From an uncultured Winogradskyella sp. (lineage in GTDB: Bacteria > Bacteroidota > Bacteroidia > Flavobacteriales > Flavobacteriaceae): a DNA stretch of 64,000 nt. A model generated the notes under the pieces. It saw only the letters and a list, made by a program, of their open reading frames with translations. It had not been told where the DNA came from and did no database searches. A program made the position numbers and the translations under genes. Below, one piece after another: positions 1-8,453 of this stretch (positions within the stretch are counted from its first letter, which is position 1; each line of letters opens with the position of its first letter). The stretch spans positions 1 to 64,000 of the forward strand of contig NZ_CANMIW010000002.1 in NCBI RefSeq assembly GCF_947498005.1. Direction: 5' to 3'.

Positions 1-588
1 CAAGCGACGTTAATGCCAAGTGCAGGCGGTAATTATAGTGTAAGGATTGTTAATTTGGTAACAGGTTGTGAGAACGACGACAGTACAGAAGTACAAGAAA
101 GTGAGCCACCAAGTGTAACCATCGAGCAGTTAACACAAGCTTTTTCAGAAAACCACGTTATACAAGCAGTATTGGGAGATGAGATAGGCGAGTATGAGTT
201 TAGTTTAGATGGCGGACCATGGCAAGATGAGCCACTGTTTAGTAATGTATCAGCGGGCGAACATGAGATTGTGGCTAGAGATAAGTTTGGCTGTGGAACC
301 GACACCGCACAGACTTTTATAGTGGACTATCCGTTATATTTTACACCCAATGGAGATGGATTTAATGAAACTTGGAACATCGCAGGTATTGGAAGTAATG
401 CAAAAATTTATATATTTGACAGATACGGAAAGTTGTTAAAACAATTAAGTCCAGATGGAAGTGGTTGGGATGGCACGTTTAATGGTAATTTAATGCCAAC
501 AAGCGACTACTGGTTCACAGTAGAGTATGACGAGCCAGGTACTGATATCCGTAAAGAATTTAAAGCCCATTTTACCTTGAAACGATAA
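1..588 (+). CDS. 3' end of a T9SS-secreted protein with type B (gliding motility-associated) C-terminal sorting domain
   Basis: This is the C-terminal part (about 195 residues visible) of a gene that begins before the window; frame 1 is open from base 1. The last 85 or so residues start with YFTPNGDGFNETW and continue through IYIFDRYGKLL, GWDGTFNG and SDYWFTVEY, which is the pattern of the type B sorting domain recognised by the type IX secretion system. The upstream part looks like Ig/SprB-like beta repeats typical of flavobacterial adhesins. The product is expected to be exported across the outer membrane and retained at the surface or released. The PorP/SprF gene 7 bp downstream is the usual partner of such proteins. 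The passenger function cannot be read because the N-terminus is missing. Confidence 0.9.
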   Translation, partial: QATLMPSAGGNYSVRIVNLVTGCENDDSTEVQESEPPSVTIEQLTQAFSENHVIQAVLGDEIGEYEFSLDGGPWQDEPLFSNVSAGEHEIVARDKFGCGTDTAQTFIVDYPLYFTPNGDGFNETWNIAGIGSNAKIYIFDRYGKLLKQLSPDGSGWDGTFNGNLMPTSDYWFTVEYDEPGTDIRKEFKAHFTLKR

Positions 589-595
589 AGAAAAT

Positions 596-1609
596 ATGAA
601 ATTAAAAAAGTATTGTTTAGTAGCCTTAATATCCTTAGTAGCAAATTTTGGATTTGCTCAAGAAGGAATCCCTAACTATTCAGATTATTTAACAGATAAT
701 TATTATTTAATTCACCCATCTATGGCTGGTGTGGCAAACTGTGCCAAAATTAGGTTAACGGCAAGGCAACAATGGTTTGGTGTAGATGATGCGCCTAGCC
801 TTCAAACGTTAAGTATAAACAGCCGATTAGGAGACTCTCCTGTCGCTCTTGGTGGTGTTCTTTTTAATGATGAAAATGGATATCATTCTACGGTAGGTGG
901 ATATGCGACTTTTGCATATCACTTAATGTTCTCAAGAAATGAAATTGATTTAAATATGTTATCATTTGGTCTTAGTGCCGGATTTTTACAGTATAATTTA
1001 GATCAAACTAGTTGGTTAGCACCTGGTGAATTTGATCCTATTGTAGATCCTTCACAACAAAGCGCTACTAATTTTAATATAGATTTTGGTTTCTCTTACC
1101 ACTTTGTAGACTTCTATGCACACTTTACAGCTAAGAATATTTTAGAAAACGATGGTGTTAACGTAAATGAAAACGGTCAATTTGAATTTAAAAATCTAAG
1201 AACATACTTATTATCTTCTGGTTATACATTTAGTAAATTTGGTAGTGAATGGAGCTATGAGCCTTCAATTATGTATATGTACAGAGATGCTACTGAAGAA
1301 TCTTCTATAGACATTAATGCTAAAGTTTATAAAGAAATGGATTTTGGTAAAGTTTGGGGAGGATTATCTTATAGACGTAGTTTAGATGGTGCAGAATTTT
1401 TTGATGGTACTGGCGTTAGTAGTCAAAAATTACAATATATAACACCATTCTTAGGTGTTGATTATAATAACTTTGTATTTGCATACACATATTCTTATCA
1501 AGCAAATACTGTGAATTTTAATACTGGTGGATTTCATCAGTTTACTTTAGGATTCAACTTTAATTGTAGACGAGAGAAGTACGAGTGTAATTGTCCTGCA
1601 ATTAACTAA
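596..1609 (+). CDS. PorP/SprF family type IX secretion system membrane protein
   Basis: A 337-residue protein with an N-terminal signal peptide ending near FGFAQ, followed by the family's opening signature (NYSDYLTDNYYLIHPSMAGVA) and alternating beta strands with aromatic residues, as in a small outer-membrane barrel. PorP/SprF proteins assist surface attachment or secretion of the type B-sorted protein encoded just upstream. The 7 bp gap to the preceding gene suggests co-transcription, and a strong hairpin terminator follows. The C-terminus has a cysteine cluster (NCRREKYECNCP). Family assignment is firm; the dedicated partnership with the upstream adhesin is inferred from adjacency. Confidence 0.9.
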   Translation: MKLKKYCLVALISLVANFGFAQEGIPNYSDYLTDNYYLIHPSMAGVANCAKIRLTARQQWFGVDDAPSLQTLSINSRLGDSPVALGGVLFNDENGYHSTVGGYATFAYHLMFSRNEIDLNMLSFGLSAGFLQYNLDQTSWLAPGEFDPIVDPSQQSATNFNIDFGFSYHFVDFYAHFTAKNILENDGVNVNENGQFEFKNLRTYLLSSGYTFSKFGSEWSYEPSIMYMYRDATEESSIDINAKVYKEMDFGKVWGGLSYRRSLDGAEFFDGTGVSSQKLQYITPFLGVDYNNFVFAYTYSYQANTVNFNTGGFHQFTLGFNFNCRREKYECNCPAIN

Positions 1610-1620
1610 TAATATTAAAA

Positions 1621-1650
1621 AAGGCTCAATGAAAATTGAGCCTTTTTCTT
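1621..1650. terminator. bidirectional intrinsic terminator between convergent genes
   Basis: Perfect 10-bp stem AAGGCTCAAT / ATTGAGCCTT with a GAAA loop, flanked by A-runs on the left and T-runs on the right, so it can act on both strands. It separates the PorP/SprF gene from the convergent VWA gene. Confidence 0.9.
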
Positions 1651-1664
1651 TTTCTATAATTATA

Positions 1665-2834
1665 TTATTCCCATTTATAGTTTTTCTTTTCCGCCTGAGT
1701 TTTTAATGCTTCAAGCATTGCATTTTCTAAATTGTTTGTAGAAGTTGTTTTTTGTTTAGCGACATAATTTCTTCGTTTTACGTTTAGTGCTTCTATTTCA
1801 TCTTGCAATTTCTCTCTAGCTTTAGCTTTCTTTTCAACATAAGCTTTAATTTCAAGTTTAGTTTTTCCTTTTAACTCTTCAGGTAATTGTTTTTCATCTA
1901 AATCATCATAAGAAAAGTCTTCTTCTTTTTCAGCGTCAACTAAATCCCAAGAACTATTTTTATACAAACGAGAGCTTTTGCTAACCGTTCTGCTGACGGC
2001 ATTAGCTTTATTATAGCTCATAGCATTAGAATCTTGTTCTGCTTGCATTTCCATTTTTTTACGGCCATTACTACCATACGCTATATATGTTTTATTCAGT
2101 TTTTTATTCAGCTCTAAAATTTCATCGTCATAAGGAGATGCAATATGCACTGTTGCTTCGTTATGATTAATAGCCATATAATTTCCGTGCGTTAAATCTG
2201 CGCCATCTTTCCAAGATGCTGTAATACCTTGGTTATAATCGCCACAAAAAATTGTGTTAACGGTAACATCGTTGTTATGTGCTAGTTTTGATGCTTCTTT
2301 ATAACTTACACTACCTTGGGAGTAAGGTTCATTTCCGGCTATAAAAATGAGTTTTAAATCCTCCTTATTATCTCCCCATTTCAGTTGGTTTAATGCCGTT
2401 TTAATTACTTTACCACAGAATTCATTGCCTCCATTTGTGGTTAATGAAAATAGTGATTTTGAAATGTCATCTAAGTCATCACTGAATGCAATAACTTGTC
2501 TTAAGTAACCTTCATCAGCATTAAGATTGTCATTACCATATTCGTATAGTGCAATTTTTAAATTTGGACTTTCATCATCACATTTGGCATAAGATAATTC
2601 ATTAACAATTTTCCATAATTGGGCTTTAGCTTGGTCTATTAATCCATCCATGCTGTTACTTGTATCTAACAAGAGTGCTACTTTAATTTCTGGATTATCT
2701 TTTTTTGTTTTGGTCTCAATGACTGTTTCCGCAATTAACTCATCAGTAAGGTTTGTCTTTTTATTGTTGGCATTGCAAGCCATTAAAGTTGATAGGCTTA
2801 ATGCGAAGACTAAAGGTTTAAAATGTGTTTTCAT
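1665..2834 (-). CDS. VWA domain lipoprotein
   Basis: A 389-residue protein. The N-terminus is a lipoprotein signal peptide with likely acylated Cys20 (LSTLMAC). A von Willebrand factor A domain follows from about residue 48, with an intact metal-ion adhesion motif DTSNS (D57, S59, S61). The C-terminal 130 residues are charged and probably helical (KLEIKAYVEKKAKAREKLQDE). It is the last gene of a minus-strand operon after a rhodanese and a SIMPL protein, 6 bp from the rhodanese stop-start junction. VWA domains bind protein partners through the metal site; the ligand here is unknown. Location is probably periplasmic or at the membrane. Confidence 0.8.
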   Translation of the reverse strand: MKTHFKPLVFALSLSTLMACNANNKKTNLTDELIAETVIETKTKKDNPEIKVALLLDTSNSMDGLIDQAKAQLWKIVNELSYAKCDDESPNLKIALYEYGNDNLNADEGYLRQVIAFSDDLDDISKSLFSLTTNGGNEFCGKVIKTALNQLKWGDNKEDLKLIFIAGNEPYSQGSVSYKEASKLAHNNDVTVNTIFCGDYNQGITASWKDGADLTHGNYMAINHNEATVHIASPYDDEILELNKKLNKTYIAYGSNGRKKMEMQAEQDSNAMSYNKANAVSRTVSKSSRLYKNSSWDLVDAEKEEDFSYDDLDEKQLPEELKGKTKLEIKAYVEKKAKAREKLQDEIEALNVKRRNYVAKQKTTSTNNLENAMLEALKTQAEKKNYKWE

Positions 2835-2840
2835 AATTTT

Positions 2841-3350
2841 TTATTTTTTTTCATTAGTAATTAATGGGATTATAGTTTCGTCCTCCTTTAAGTACCCTTT
2901 TAATTCAAATATGTTTTTGTATTCATAGCCATAGAGGTTAATAAATGTTGGGATGTTTAAGGCTAAACGAACATTTTTATCTAATAAAGAAGTCTTTTTA
3001 CTTTCAAAATTATTGTTACAGTATATAAGAATTCGGATTGTTTTATCAGGAATTATGGCTTCTAGTTTATCTTTTGTAAAATCTGAAAAATTGATATGAA
3101 TTGCACCTTGTATATGGATTTCATCAAAAGCACTCTTAGATCTAGTATCTAGAATTATAGTCTTAGGTTCTTGTCTGAACGTATTAAAAGTGGCTTCATT
3201 TATTAACCTTTTTTTACGATAAGATTTAAGGCTATCACTTAATTCTACAAAGCCGTTGTAGTTGATTTTTTCAACACCATTTTGAGCAAAGGCAGTATTG
3301 CCAAGCATTGAAAGAATAATTAGTGATGTTATAATTTTAATAGTTTTCAT
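2841..3350 (-). CDS. periplasmic rhodanese-like domain protein
   Basis: A 169-residue protein with a cleavable signal peptide (AFAQ near residue 23) and one rhodanese domain. The domain motifs are visible: ILDTRSKSAFDEIHIQGAIHINFSDF at about 66-91 and the active-site loop YCNNNFES with Cys111. With the cysteine present it could act as a sulfurtransferase or persulfide carrier, although many exported rhodanese domains only bind. Its start codon overlaps the stop of the upstream SIMPL gene (TAATG), which implies translational coupling. Confidence 0.8.
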   Translation of the reverse strand: MKTIKIITSLIILSMLGNTAFAQNGVEKINYNGFVELSDSLKSYRKKRLINEATFNTFRQEPKTIILDTRSKSAFDEIHIQGAIHINFSDFTKDKLEAIIPDKTIRILIYCNNNFESKKTSLLDKNVRLALNIPTFINLYGYEYKNIFELKGYLKEDETIIPLITNEKK

Positions 3351-4381
3351 TATTGCTTAGTATTTAGTTCCTTAACATCAATAGTTCCATTAGGAGAAAT
3401 AACATAATACTTGTGGTCTATTTTTGTTTTTACAATGGGTTGCGGTTTTTGCTCCACGGGTTTAGGTGTGAAAACCAATTTAATATTCATGCCTATTTGC
3501 ACAACAGGTTCTAAAATCGAAGGATTAATAACCACATCATAGTTTTCGTAAGTGAGTGGTTGATAATAGTAGGACGCTTGTTTCTTTACAGTTGTAACGC
3601 CTTTATTTTTGTTTAAAGCTTCAACAGAAGTACTATTGTATGCTTGGTAACTTTGGTAAAAATCTTTTGGAAAATAACAGTATTTATCATCTGCTATAGC
3701 AACATCATATTTAGACATATCAAAACCTAAAGCCTTATAGTAGACTTTTTTATCATCTATCAGTTTTAATAATTCGTCTTGTAGGTTTTTATAGACTTCT
3801 TGTATGTTTTCAATATAATAATCAACCTTAACTAAATTATAAACTTCACTTTGTGCACAAGCGTCTAAAATGGATTCAAATTGATTGGTTTTTGTAAATT
3901 GAATGTGAATATTTTGCTGTAGTTCAAATCCCTTAGGAACTTCAGTATACGTTTTGCTGAATAATTTTTTTGTAACCTCAACCTCGTAAATTGGAATAAA
4001 AGAAATAACATCAATAGCAATATCCTTTTGAGAAATACCTTTAGAGTTTAGTCTGTATTTAATACTATCAATGCGCTCTTTCATTAATTGACTTGTCTTC
4101 TCTGCAGTTGGACCCATTTGATATAAATTAAATATTGCAGTGTATGTCGTTGCACTTGCGTTTTGTAGCGCTTTTACGTCAACCGTTACTATATTACTTG
4201 GGTAAAGTGCTTTGTTAATTTGTTGTTGAACAGTTGGATTGTAGATTTGAGCATTACCAGATGTTAAAATATTCTGTCTGGAAATATCTTGTGTTATTTC
4301 ATTATAATTTCCGCGATGTTGAGCAGAGAGTTGAATACTAAATGCTAACATAATAATTAAGGTAAATTTGATTGTTTTCAT
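3350..4381 (-). CDS. SIMPL (DUF541) domain periplasmic protein
   Basis: The chosen start gives a 343-residue protein beginning with a typical signal peptide (LAFSIQLSAQ). A longer in-frame opening to 4462 exists, but it adds 27 residues with no export signal in the right place. The body resembles SIMPL/DUF541 proteins: a conserved N-terminal segment on functions of oscillating residues, KGISQKDI-type helix and a late beta region. The C-terminus has a proline/glutamine stretch (PVEQKPQP). It is the first gene of the operon with the rhodanese and VWA genes, and is divergent from the histidine kinase. The biochemical role of SIMPL proteins is not well defined. Confidence 0.65.
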   Translation of the reverse strand: MKTIKFTLIIMLAFSIQLSAQHRGNYNEITQDISRQNILTSGNAQIYNPTVQQQINKALYPSNIVTVDVKALQNASATTYTAIFNLYQMGPTAEKTSQLMKERIDSIKYRLNSKGISQKDIAIDVISFIPIYEVEVTKKLFSKTYTEVPKGFELQQNIHIQFTKTNQFESILDACAQSEVYNLVKVDYYIENIQEVYKNLQDELLKLIDDKKVYYKALGFDMSKYDVAIADDKYCYFPKDFYQSYQAYNSTSVEALNKNKGVTTVKKQASYYYQPLTYENYDVVINPSILEPVVQIGMNIKLVFTPKPVEQKPQPIVKTKIDHKYYVISPNGTIDVKELNTKQ

Positions 4382-4452
4382 GCTATTTCTGTTTTTTGAT
4401 TTATAGCGTAAAACTCTGTCTAAAAAACAACTAGTAAAAACCACAATGAGTA

Positions 4453-4504
4453 AAGTGTGCATTTAGATGAGTGAAACTGTCTACTCTTTTAGTAGAAGTG
4501 TCTT
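4453..4504. promoter_or_regulatory. phased half-sites, candidate LytTR-binding operator
   Basis: Three similar octamers lie on one strand: AAGTGTGC (4453), AACTGTCT (4475) and AAGTGTCT (4496), with periods of 22 and 21 bp. A fourth, AAGTGCGT (4559), is 63 bp further. LytTR regulators are known to bind direct repeats about 21-22 bp apart, and a LytTR regulator is encoded 2.2 kb away. The octamers lie in the divergent intergenic region between the SIMPL operon and the histidine kinase. A 6-bp inverted repeat (TCTACT/AGTAGA, 4480-4496) overlaps two of them. Confidence 0.4.
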
Positions 4505-4595
4505 TTTTGAAGTTTAAATAGACCCATCTCTAAGTTTACCATTTTTTGGAACCAAATAAAGTGCGTAAGTTTAGTCCAAGAAATAAAATATTAAA

Positions 4596-6767
4596 GTGAA
4601 ACTTTTTAAATCATATTGTTTAGTAGTGTTGTTTTCTATTGTAGGAAGTTTGTCTTTTGCGCAACAAAATGAGGTAGGCGATAGAGATACTAAAGCAGTT
4701 TTCTATACGATTAGAGGCTCTGTATATGAAAAAGATTCTCGTAAGCCTTATGAAAACGTTGAGATCATTGTAAATGGCGGACGCTATACAAGAACCTTGA
4801 GTGATGGCACGTTTACAGTAAGAGCACAAGTAGGTGATGAACTCATTATCAGTCATGATGATTTTGAAACCAAATATCATACCATTACATCTAATGAGCG
4901 CATTACAATTGTTGTTATTGACGCCAAGCAGAATGGCAGAAGTAATAATATAACGAGTGATAAAAACCGATTCAATGAAATGATAGATTCTGCAGATGCA
5001 TACCTTAAAAAAGATGCAGGTAAGAGTTTAAAATTTATTGGAAACGCACTAGATGTAAATATTAACACAGCACAAAGTGCACAAGCTCAAGAACTATTAG
5101 GCGATGTTTATATGTATTGGAAACAGTATGATTTGGCAATTTCCGCTTATAAAATTAGCATTCAAAATGCTGAAACAACTTCAGCTCAACTCAAATTAGC
5201 AAGGGCGTATCTCAGTAATGAGGAATTCGATACAAGTCTTACAACTTTTCAGAACATAAAAAAGTCTAGTTTGTCTAATTATCAAAAAACGGTTTGGTAT
5301 GAAGGTATAGGTGATACGTATCTTAAACTTAAAGACTACAAAAAAGCAATTGTGTCATATGAAGATGGATTAGAGGTTGCAAACAAACATTTAATAGCAC
5401 CTAAGGTTACAGATTTAAATTCTAAAATAGCACAAGTTTACAGTGAACAAGGGCAGACAACTAAAGCTAAAATGTTCTTTAATAATTCGTTGAATTTAGC
5501 GAAAAATGAAAATAAAAAACGAGCAGTAGAGGAGCAAGTAAAAGTAGCGGAGTTCAACAGTGATAATGCTGATTATGATGATGAAATTATCCTGAGAAAA
5601 CAAGCAATAGAAGGTATAAAGGATATTGAAAGAGATTCTGTAATTGCTAACGAAAGTGCCATTACAACTCAAAAGCAAAACTATAAAATAGGTAATGCTT
5701 ACTATTTACAGAATGATATGGAAAGTGCTATTCCGTATTACGAAAAAAGTAGAGAAGAAGCAGAAGAAAGAGAGGATTTAGATGTAAAAATGGATGCTAC
5801 AAGAAAATTGTCTGAAGCTCATTTAAGATCAGGAAACACAGAAGAAGCTATTGCATATACTGAAGAATATAATAATGTTGTTGATGAACAATATGCTAAA
5901 AAATTACAAGAAATTACACAAGCTGCACGTTTTAGTAGAAACATCGCAGAACAGCAAAGTAGAATAACATCTTTAGAAAGTGATAGAGCATTATCTAAAA
6001 GTAAATACGATTTAACTCAAGAAAAAAACAAAAGTCAGCAACTTATAATTTACAGTTTAATAGGTGGATTAATTTTACTATTAATAACAGGTTACTTGAT
6101 GTTTAAATACATAAAGCAACAACGATTGGCGAATAATTTATTAGCTTTAAAATCGTTGCGTAGCCAAATGAATCCGCACTTTATATTTAATGCATTAAAC
6201 TCGGTTAATACTTTTATCGCAACCAATGATGAGCGAACAGCCAATAAATATTTATCTGATTTTTCACTATTAATGCGAGCTGTTTTAGAGAACAGTGAAG
6301 AGGATTTTATCCCATTGAAAAAAGAAATTGAGTTATTAAATTTATATACAAAACTTGAACATTTCAGGTTTCAAGATAAGTTTGAATATGCTATAGTTGT
6401 AGATGAAAATGTTGATGTAGACGAATTTCAGATTCCACCAATGTTACTGCAACCCTATATTGAAAATGCGGTTTGGCATGGCTTACGTTATAAAACCGAA
6501 AAAGGACAACTGCATATACATATTGCGCCAAAATCTAAAGATGAGATAACAATAACAATATCTGATGATGGTATAGGACGTGACCGATCTAAAGCTTTAA
6601 AAACAGATCACCAGAAAAAGCAAAACTCTAAAGGAATGAACAACATTAAAAAACGTGTTGCCATTTTAAATGAAATGTATAAGGATAAAGTAGATGTAGC
6701 CATTAGCGATTTTCAAGAATTGGAAGATGCAGGTACAGAGGTTGTTGTAACCTTAAAAAAGGATTAA
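4596..6767 (+). CDS. TPR-containing membrane sensor histidine kinase, LytS type
   Basis: A 723-residue protein starting at a GTG codon; the following residues form a good signal peptide (VVLFSIVGSLSFAQ). Domain order: a carboxypeptidase-regulatory-like beta sandwich (about 35-105), TPR repeats (about 130-430), coiled coil, one transmembrane helix (about 486-508), His_kinase domain with MNPHFIFNALNS (phosphoacceptor His528), and an ATPase domain with N-box PYIENAVWHGL and DDGIGRD. It probably senses an envelope state through its periplasmic TPR array and phosphorylates the LytTR regulator encoded 2 bp downstream. The signal is unknown. Confidence 0.93.
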   Translation: MKLFKSYCLVVLFSIVGSLSFAQQNEVGDRDTKAVFYTIRGSVYEKDSRKPYENVEIIVNGGRYTRTLSDGTFTVRAQVGDELIISHDDFETKYHTITSNERITIVVIDAKQNGRSNNITSDKNRFNEMIDSADAYLKKDAGKSLKFIGNALDVNINTAQSAQAQELLGDVYMYWKQYDLAISAYKISIQNAETTSAQLKLARAYLSNEEFDTSLTTFQNIKKSSLSNYQKTVWYEGIGDTYLKLKDYKKAIVSYEDGLEVANKHLIAPKVTDLNSKIAQVYSEQGQTTKAKMFFNNSLNLAKNENKKRAVEEQVKVAEFNSDNADYDDEIILRKQAIEGIKDIERDSVIANESAITTQKQNYKIGNAYYLQNDMESAIPYYEKSREEAEEREDLDVKMDATRKLSEAHLRSGNTEEAIAYTEEYNNVVDEQYAKKLQEITQAARFSRNIAEQQSRITSLESDRALSKSKYDLTQEKNKSQQLIIYSLIGGLILLLITGYLMFKYIKQQRLANNLLALKSLRSQMNPHFIFNALNSVNTFIATNDERTANKYLSDFSLLMRAVLENSEEDFIPLKKEIELLNLYTKLEHFRFQDKFEYAIVVDENVDVDEFQIPPMLLQPYIENAVWHGLRYKTEKGQLHIHIAPKSKDEITITISDDGIGRDRSKALKTDHQKKQNSKGMNNIKKRVAILNEMYKDKVDVAISDFQELEDAGTEVVVTLKKD

Positions 6768-6769
6768 AT

Positions 6770-7504
6770 ATGAAATTAAACGCCATAATTGTAGAAGACG
6801 AAGAAAATAGTAGACTAATTTTAAGGAATTATCTAACTAAATATTGTCCAAATATTTCAATTCAAGGTGAGGCTTCAAATATTGAAGAAGCGCTTATTTT
6901 AATTAGAAATAACGATTTAGATGTCGTGTTTTTAGATGTAGAAATGCCTTATGGTAATGCGTTTGATTTGCTTGATAAAGTTGGTGATATAGATTTTGAA
7001 ACCATATTTGTAACAGCCTACAATCATTATGCAATTGATGCATTAAATGCGCATGCCTCTTATTACTTAATGAAACCAATTTCTATAGATGAGTTAATAA
7101 AAGCTGTAGACTACGTTACCGAAATAAAAACCAAAGAAGACGCTTTACAAGATCAAGTCCTTGTGCCAAAAACCAATGCTGTAAACGGTAAAATTACGCT
7201 GCCTCAGCAAGATGGTTTTGAGGTTATAGAGACATCCGATATTATGTATTGTAAAGCTGATGATAATTACACAGAATTATATTTAAGCAACAACAAAAAG
7301 AAACTCGTAAGCAAAACTTTAAAATATATAGAAGAAAGTTTATCCGAAGGAAATTTTGCCAGAGTCCATAAGAGCTATTTGGTTAATGTCAATGAGATCG
7401 TAAAATACGTCAAAGGAAAAGGAGGTAGCGTGATTTTAAGTAATGGAAAAGAAATTATGGTATCTGCTTCTAAAAAATCTGATTTGTTGTCTTACTTTAA
7501 ATAG
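6770..7504 (+). CDS. LytTR family response regulator
   Basis: A 244-residue protein with an N-terminal receiver domain (acidic pocket VEDEE at 8-12, phosphoacceptor Asp56 in FLDVEMP, switch Thr in VTAYN, Lys in LMKPIS) and a C-terminal LytTR DNA-binding domain (about 140-240, with IMYCKADDNYTELYL and FARVHKSYLVN). It sits 2 bp after the histidine kinase stop codon, so the two form a canonical two-component operon. Likely targets include its own intergenic region, where phased repeats occur; this is inference. Confidence 0.95.
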   Translation: MKLNAIIVEDEENSRLILRNYLTKYCPNISIQGEASNIEEALILIRNNDLDVVFLDVEMPYGNAFDLLDKVGDIDFETIFVTAYNHYAIDALNAHASYYLMKPISIDELIKAVDYVTEIKTKEDALQDQVLVPKTNAVNGKITLPQQDGFEVIETSDIMYCKADDNYTELYLSNNKKKLVSKTLKYIEESLSEGNFARVHKSYLVNVNEIVKYVKGKGGSVILSNGKEIMVSASKKSDLLSYFK

Positions 7505-7530
7505 TAACTTTTTGCTATTTACCTTAAAAT

Positions 7531-8322
7531 TTAAATACCTAACTCTACTACTAAGCCTTCATTTGCTCTCACGTTAAAAACAGTATTATCTTCAAAAATT
7601 AAATATTGACCTTTAATTCCTACTAGTTTTCCTGAGTAATTGGGCGTTTTACTAAGATTAAGGCTTTTAGGTTTTTCAGGATATTGGTCTACTGGGAAAT
7701 TGATGTGTGTTTCAGTATTATTTTCAATCACATATTCTTGCGCTTCTTCTGGTACATATTGTTTTAACTTATGTGACCAATCTAATAAATTTTCATCTTC
7801 AATATCATTCTTCAGCATTTTTCGCCAGTTGGTTTTGTCTGCAACATGTGCTTTGAGCGCAACTTCAGTAATACCTGCTAAATATCGGTTGGGTACTTCT
7901 ACAATTTCCACAGCTTCGTGTGCACCTTGATCTATCCATCGTGTTGGGACTTGACTTTTTCTTGTAACGCCCACTTTTACGTTGCTAGAGTTTGCCAAAT
8001 AAACAATATGTGGTTGTAGTTGTACCTTTTTTTCGTAGTCTAAATCTCTATCTTCTTTTCCTAAATGTGCAGTACTTAATTCTGGTCGCATTATCCAATC
8101 ACCAGCAAAAGGTTTATCAAAAAAACAAGTTCTACAAAAGCCTTGTCTGTAAATAGGTCTATCTAATCCACAGCTTAAACATTGGTGTCCAACTAGTTTC
8201 ATGTTAATAGATTTATTTAACAATTGATTCATGTGTATAAAATCATTTTCAAAGACTAAATAATACTGAATAGGTTCTAAAAATTCAGTTTGCATTTTTG
8301 TGAGGACTCCTGTGTAAACCAT
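7531..8322 (-). CDS. DUF2797 family zinc-ribbon protein
   Basis: A 263-residue cytoplasmic protein. A four-cysteine zinc-binding site is visible (C48-x2-C51 ... C63-x2-C66) in CLSCGLDRPIYRQGFCRTC. It is followed by HIVYLANSSNVKVGVTRKSQVPTRWIDQGA, a segment that resembles the core of GIY-YIG-like domains. The family is widespread in Bacteroidota and Actinobacteria with no established function. It is convergent with the LytTR gene and separated from it by 26 bp. Confidence 0.75.
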   Translation of the reverse strand: MVYTGVLTKMQTEFLEPIQYYLVFENDFIHMNQLLNKSINMKLVGHQCLSCGLDRPIYRQGFCRTCFFDKPFAGDWIMRPELSTAHLGKEDRDLDYEKKVQLQPHIVYLANSSNVKVGVTRKSQVPTRWIDQGAHEAVEIVEVPNRYLAGITEVALKAHVADKTNWRKMLKNDIEDENLLDWSHKLKQYVPEEAQEYVIENNTETHINFPVDQYPEKPKSLNLSKTPNYSGKLVGIKGQYLIFEDNTVFNVRANEGLVVELGI

Positions 8323-8453
8323 AAAAGAAATTTAGTATTTTTATCAAATTACATCTTTAGAATATCTGTAAAGAATGTATAAAACAACAAGATTTATATT
8401 TACCTTAACTAATAATATACCAATCTCGCCTGGCGAGTAAAGATAGCTATTCT

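Noticed and set aside
4382..4462. Longer N-terminus for the SIMPL protein
   Set aside because: The added 27 residues would place the signal peptide internally and would cover the phased operator-like repeats.
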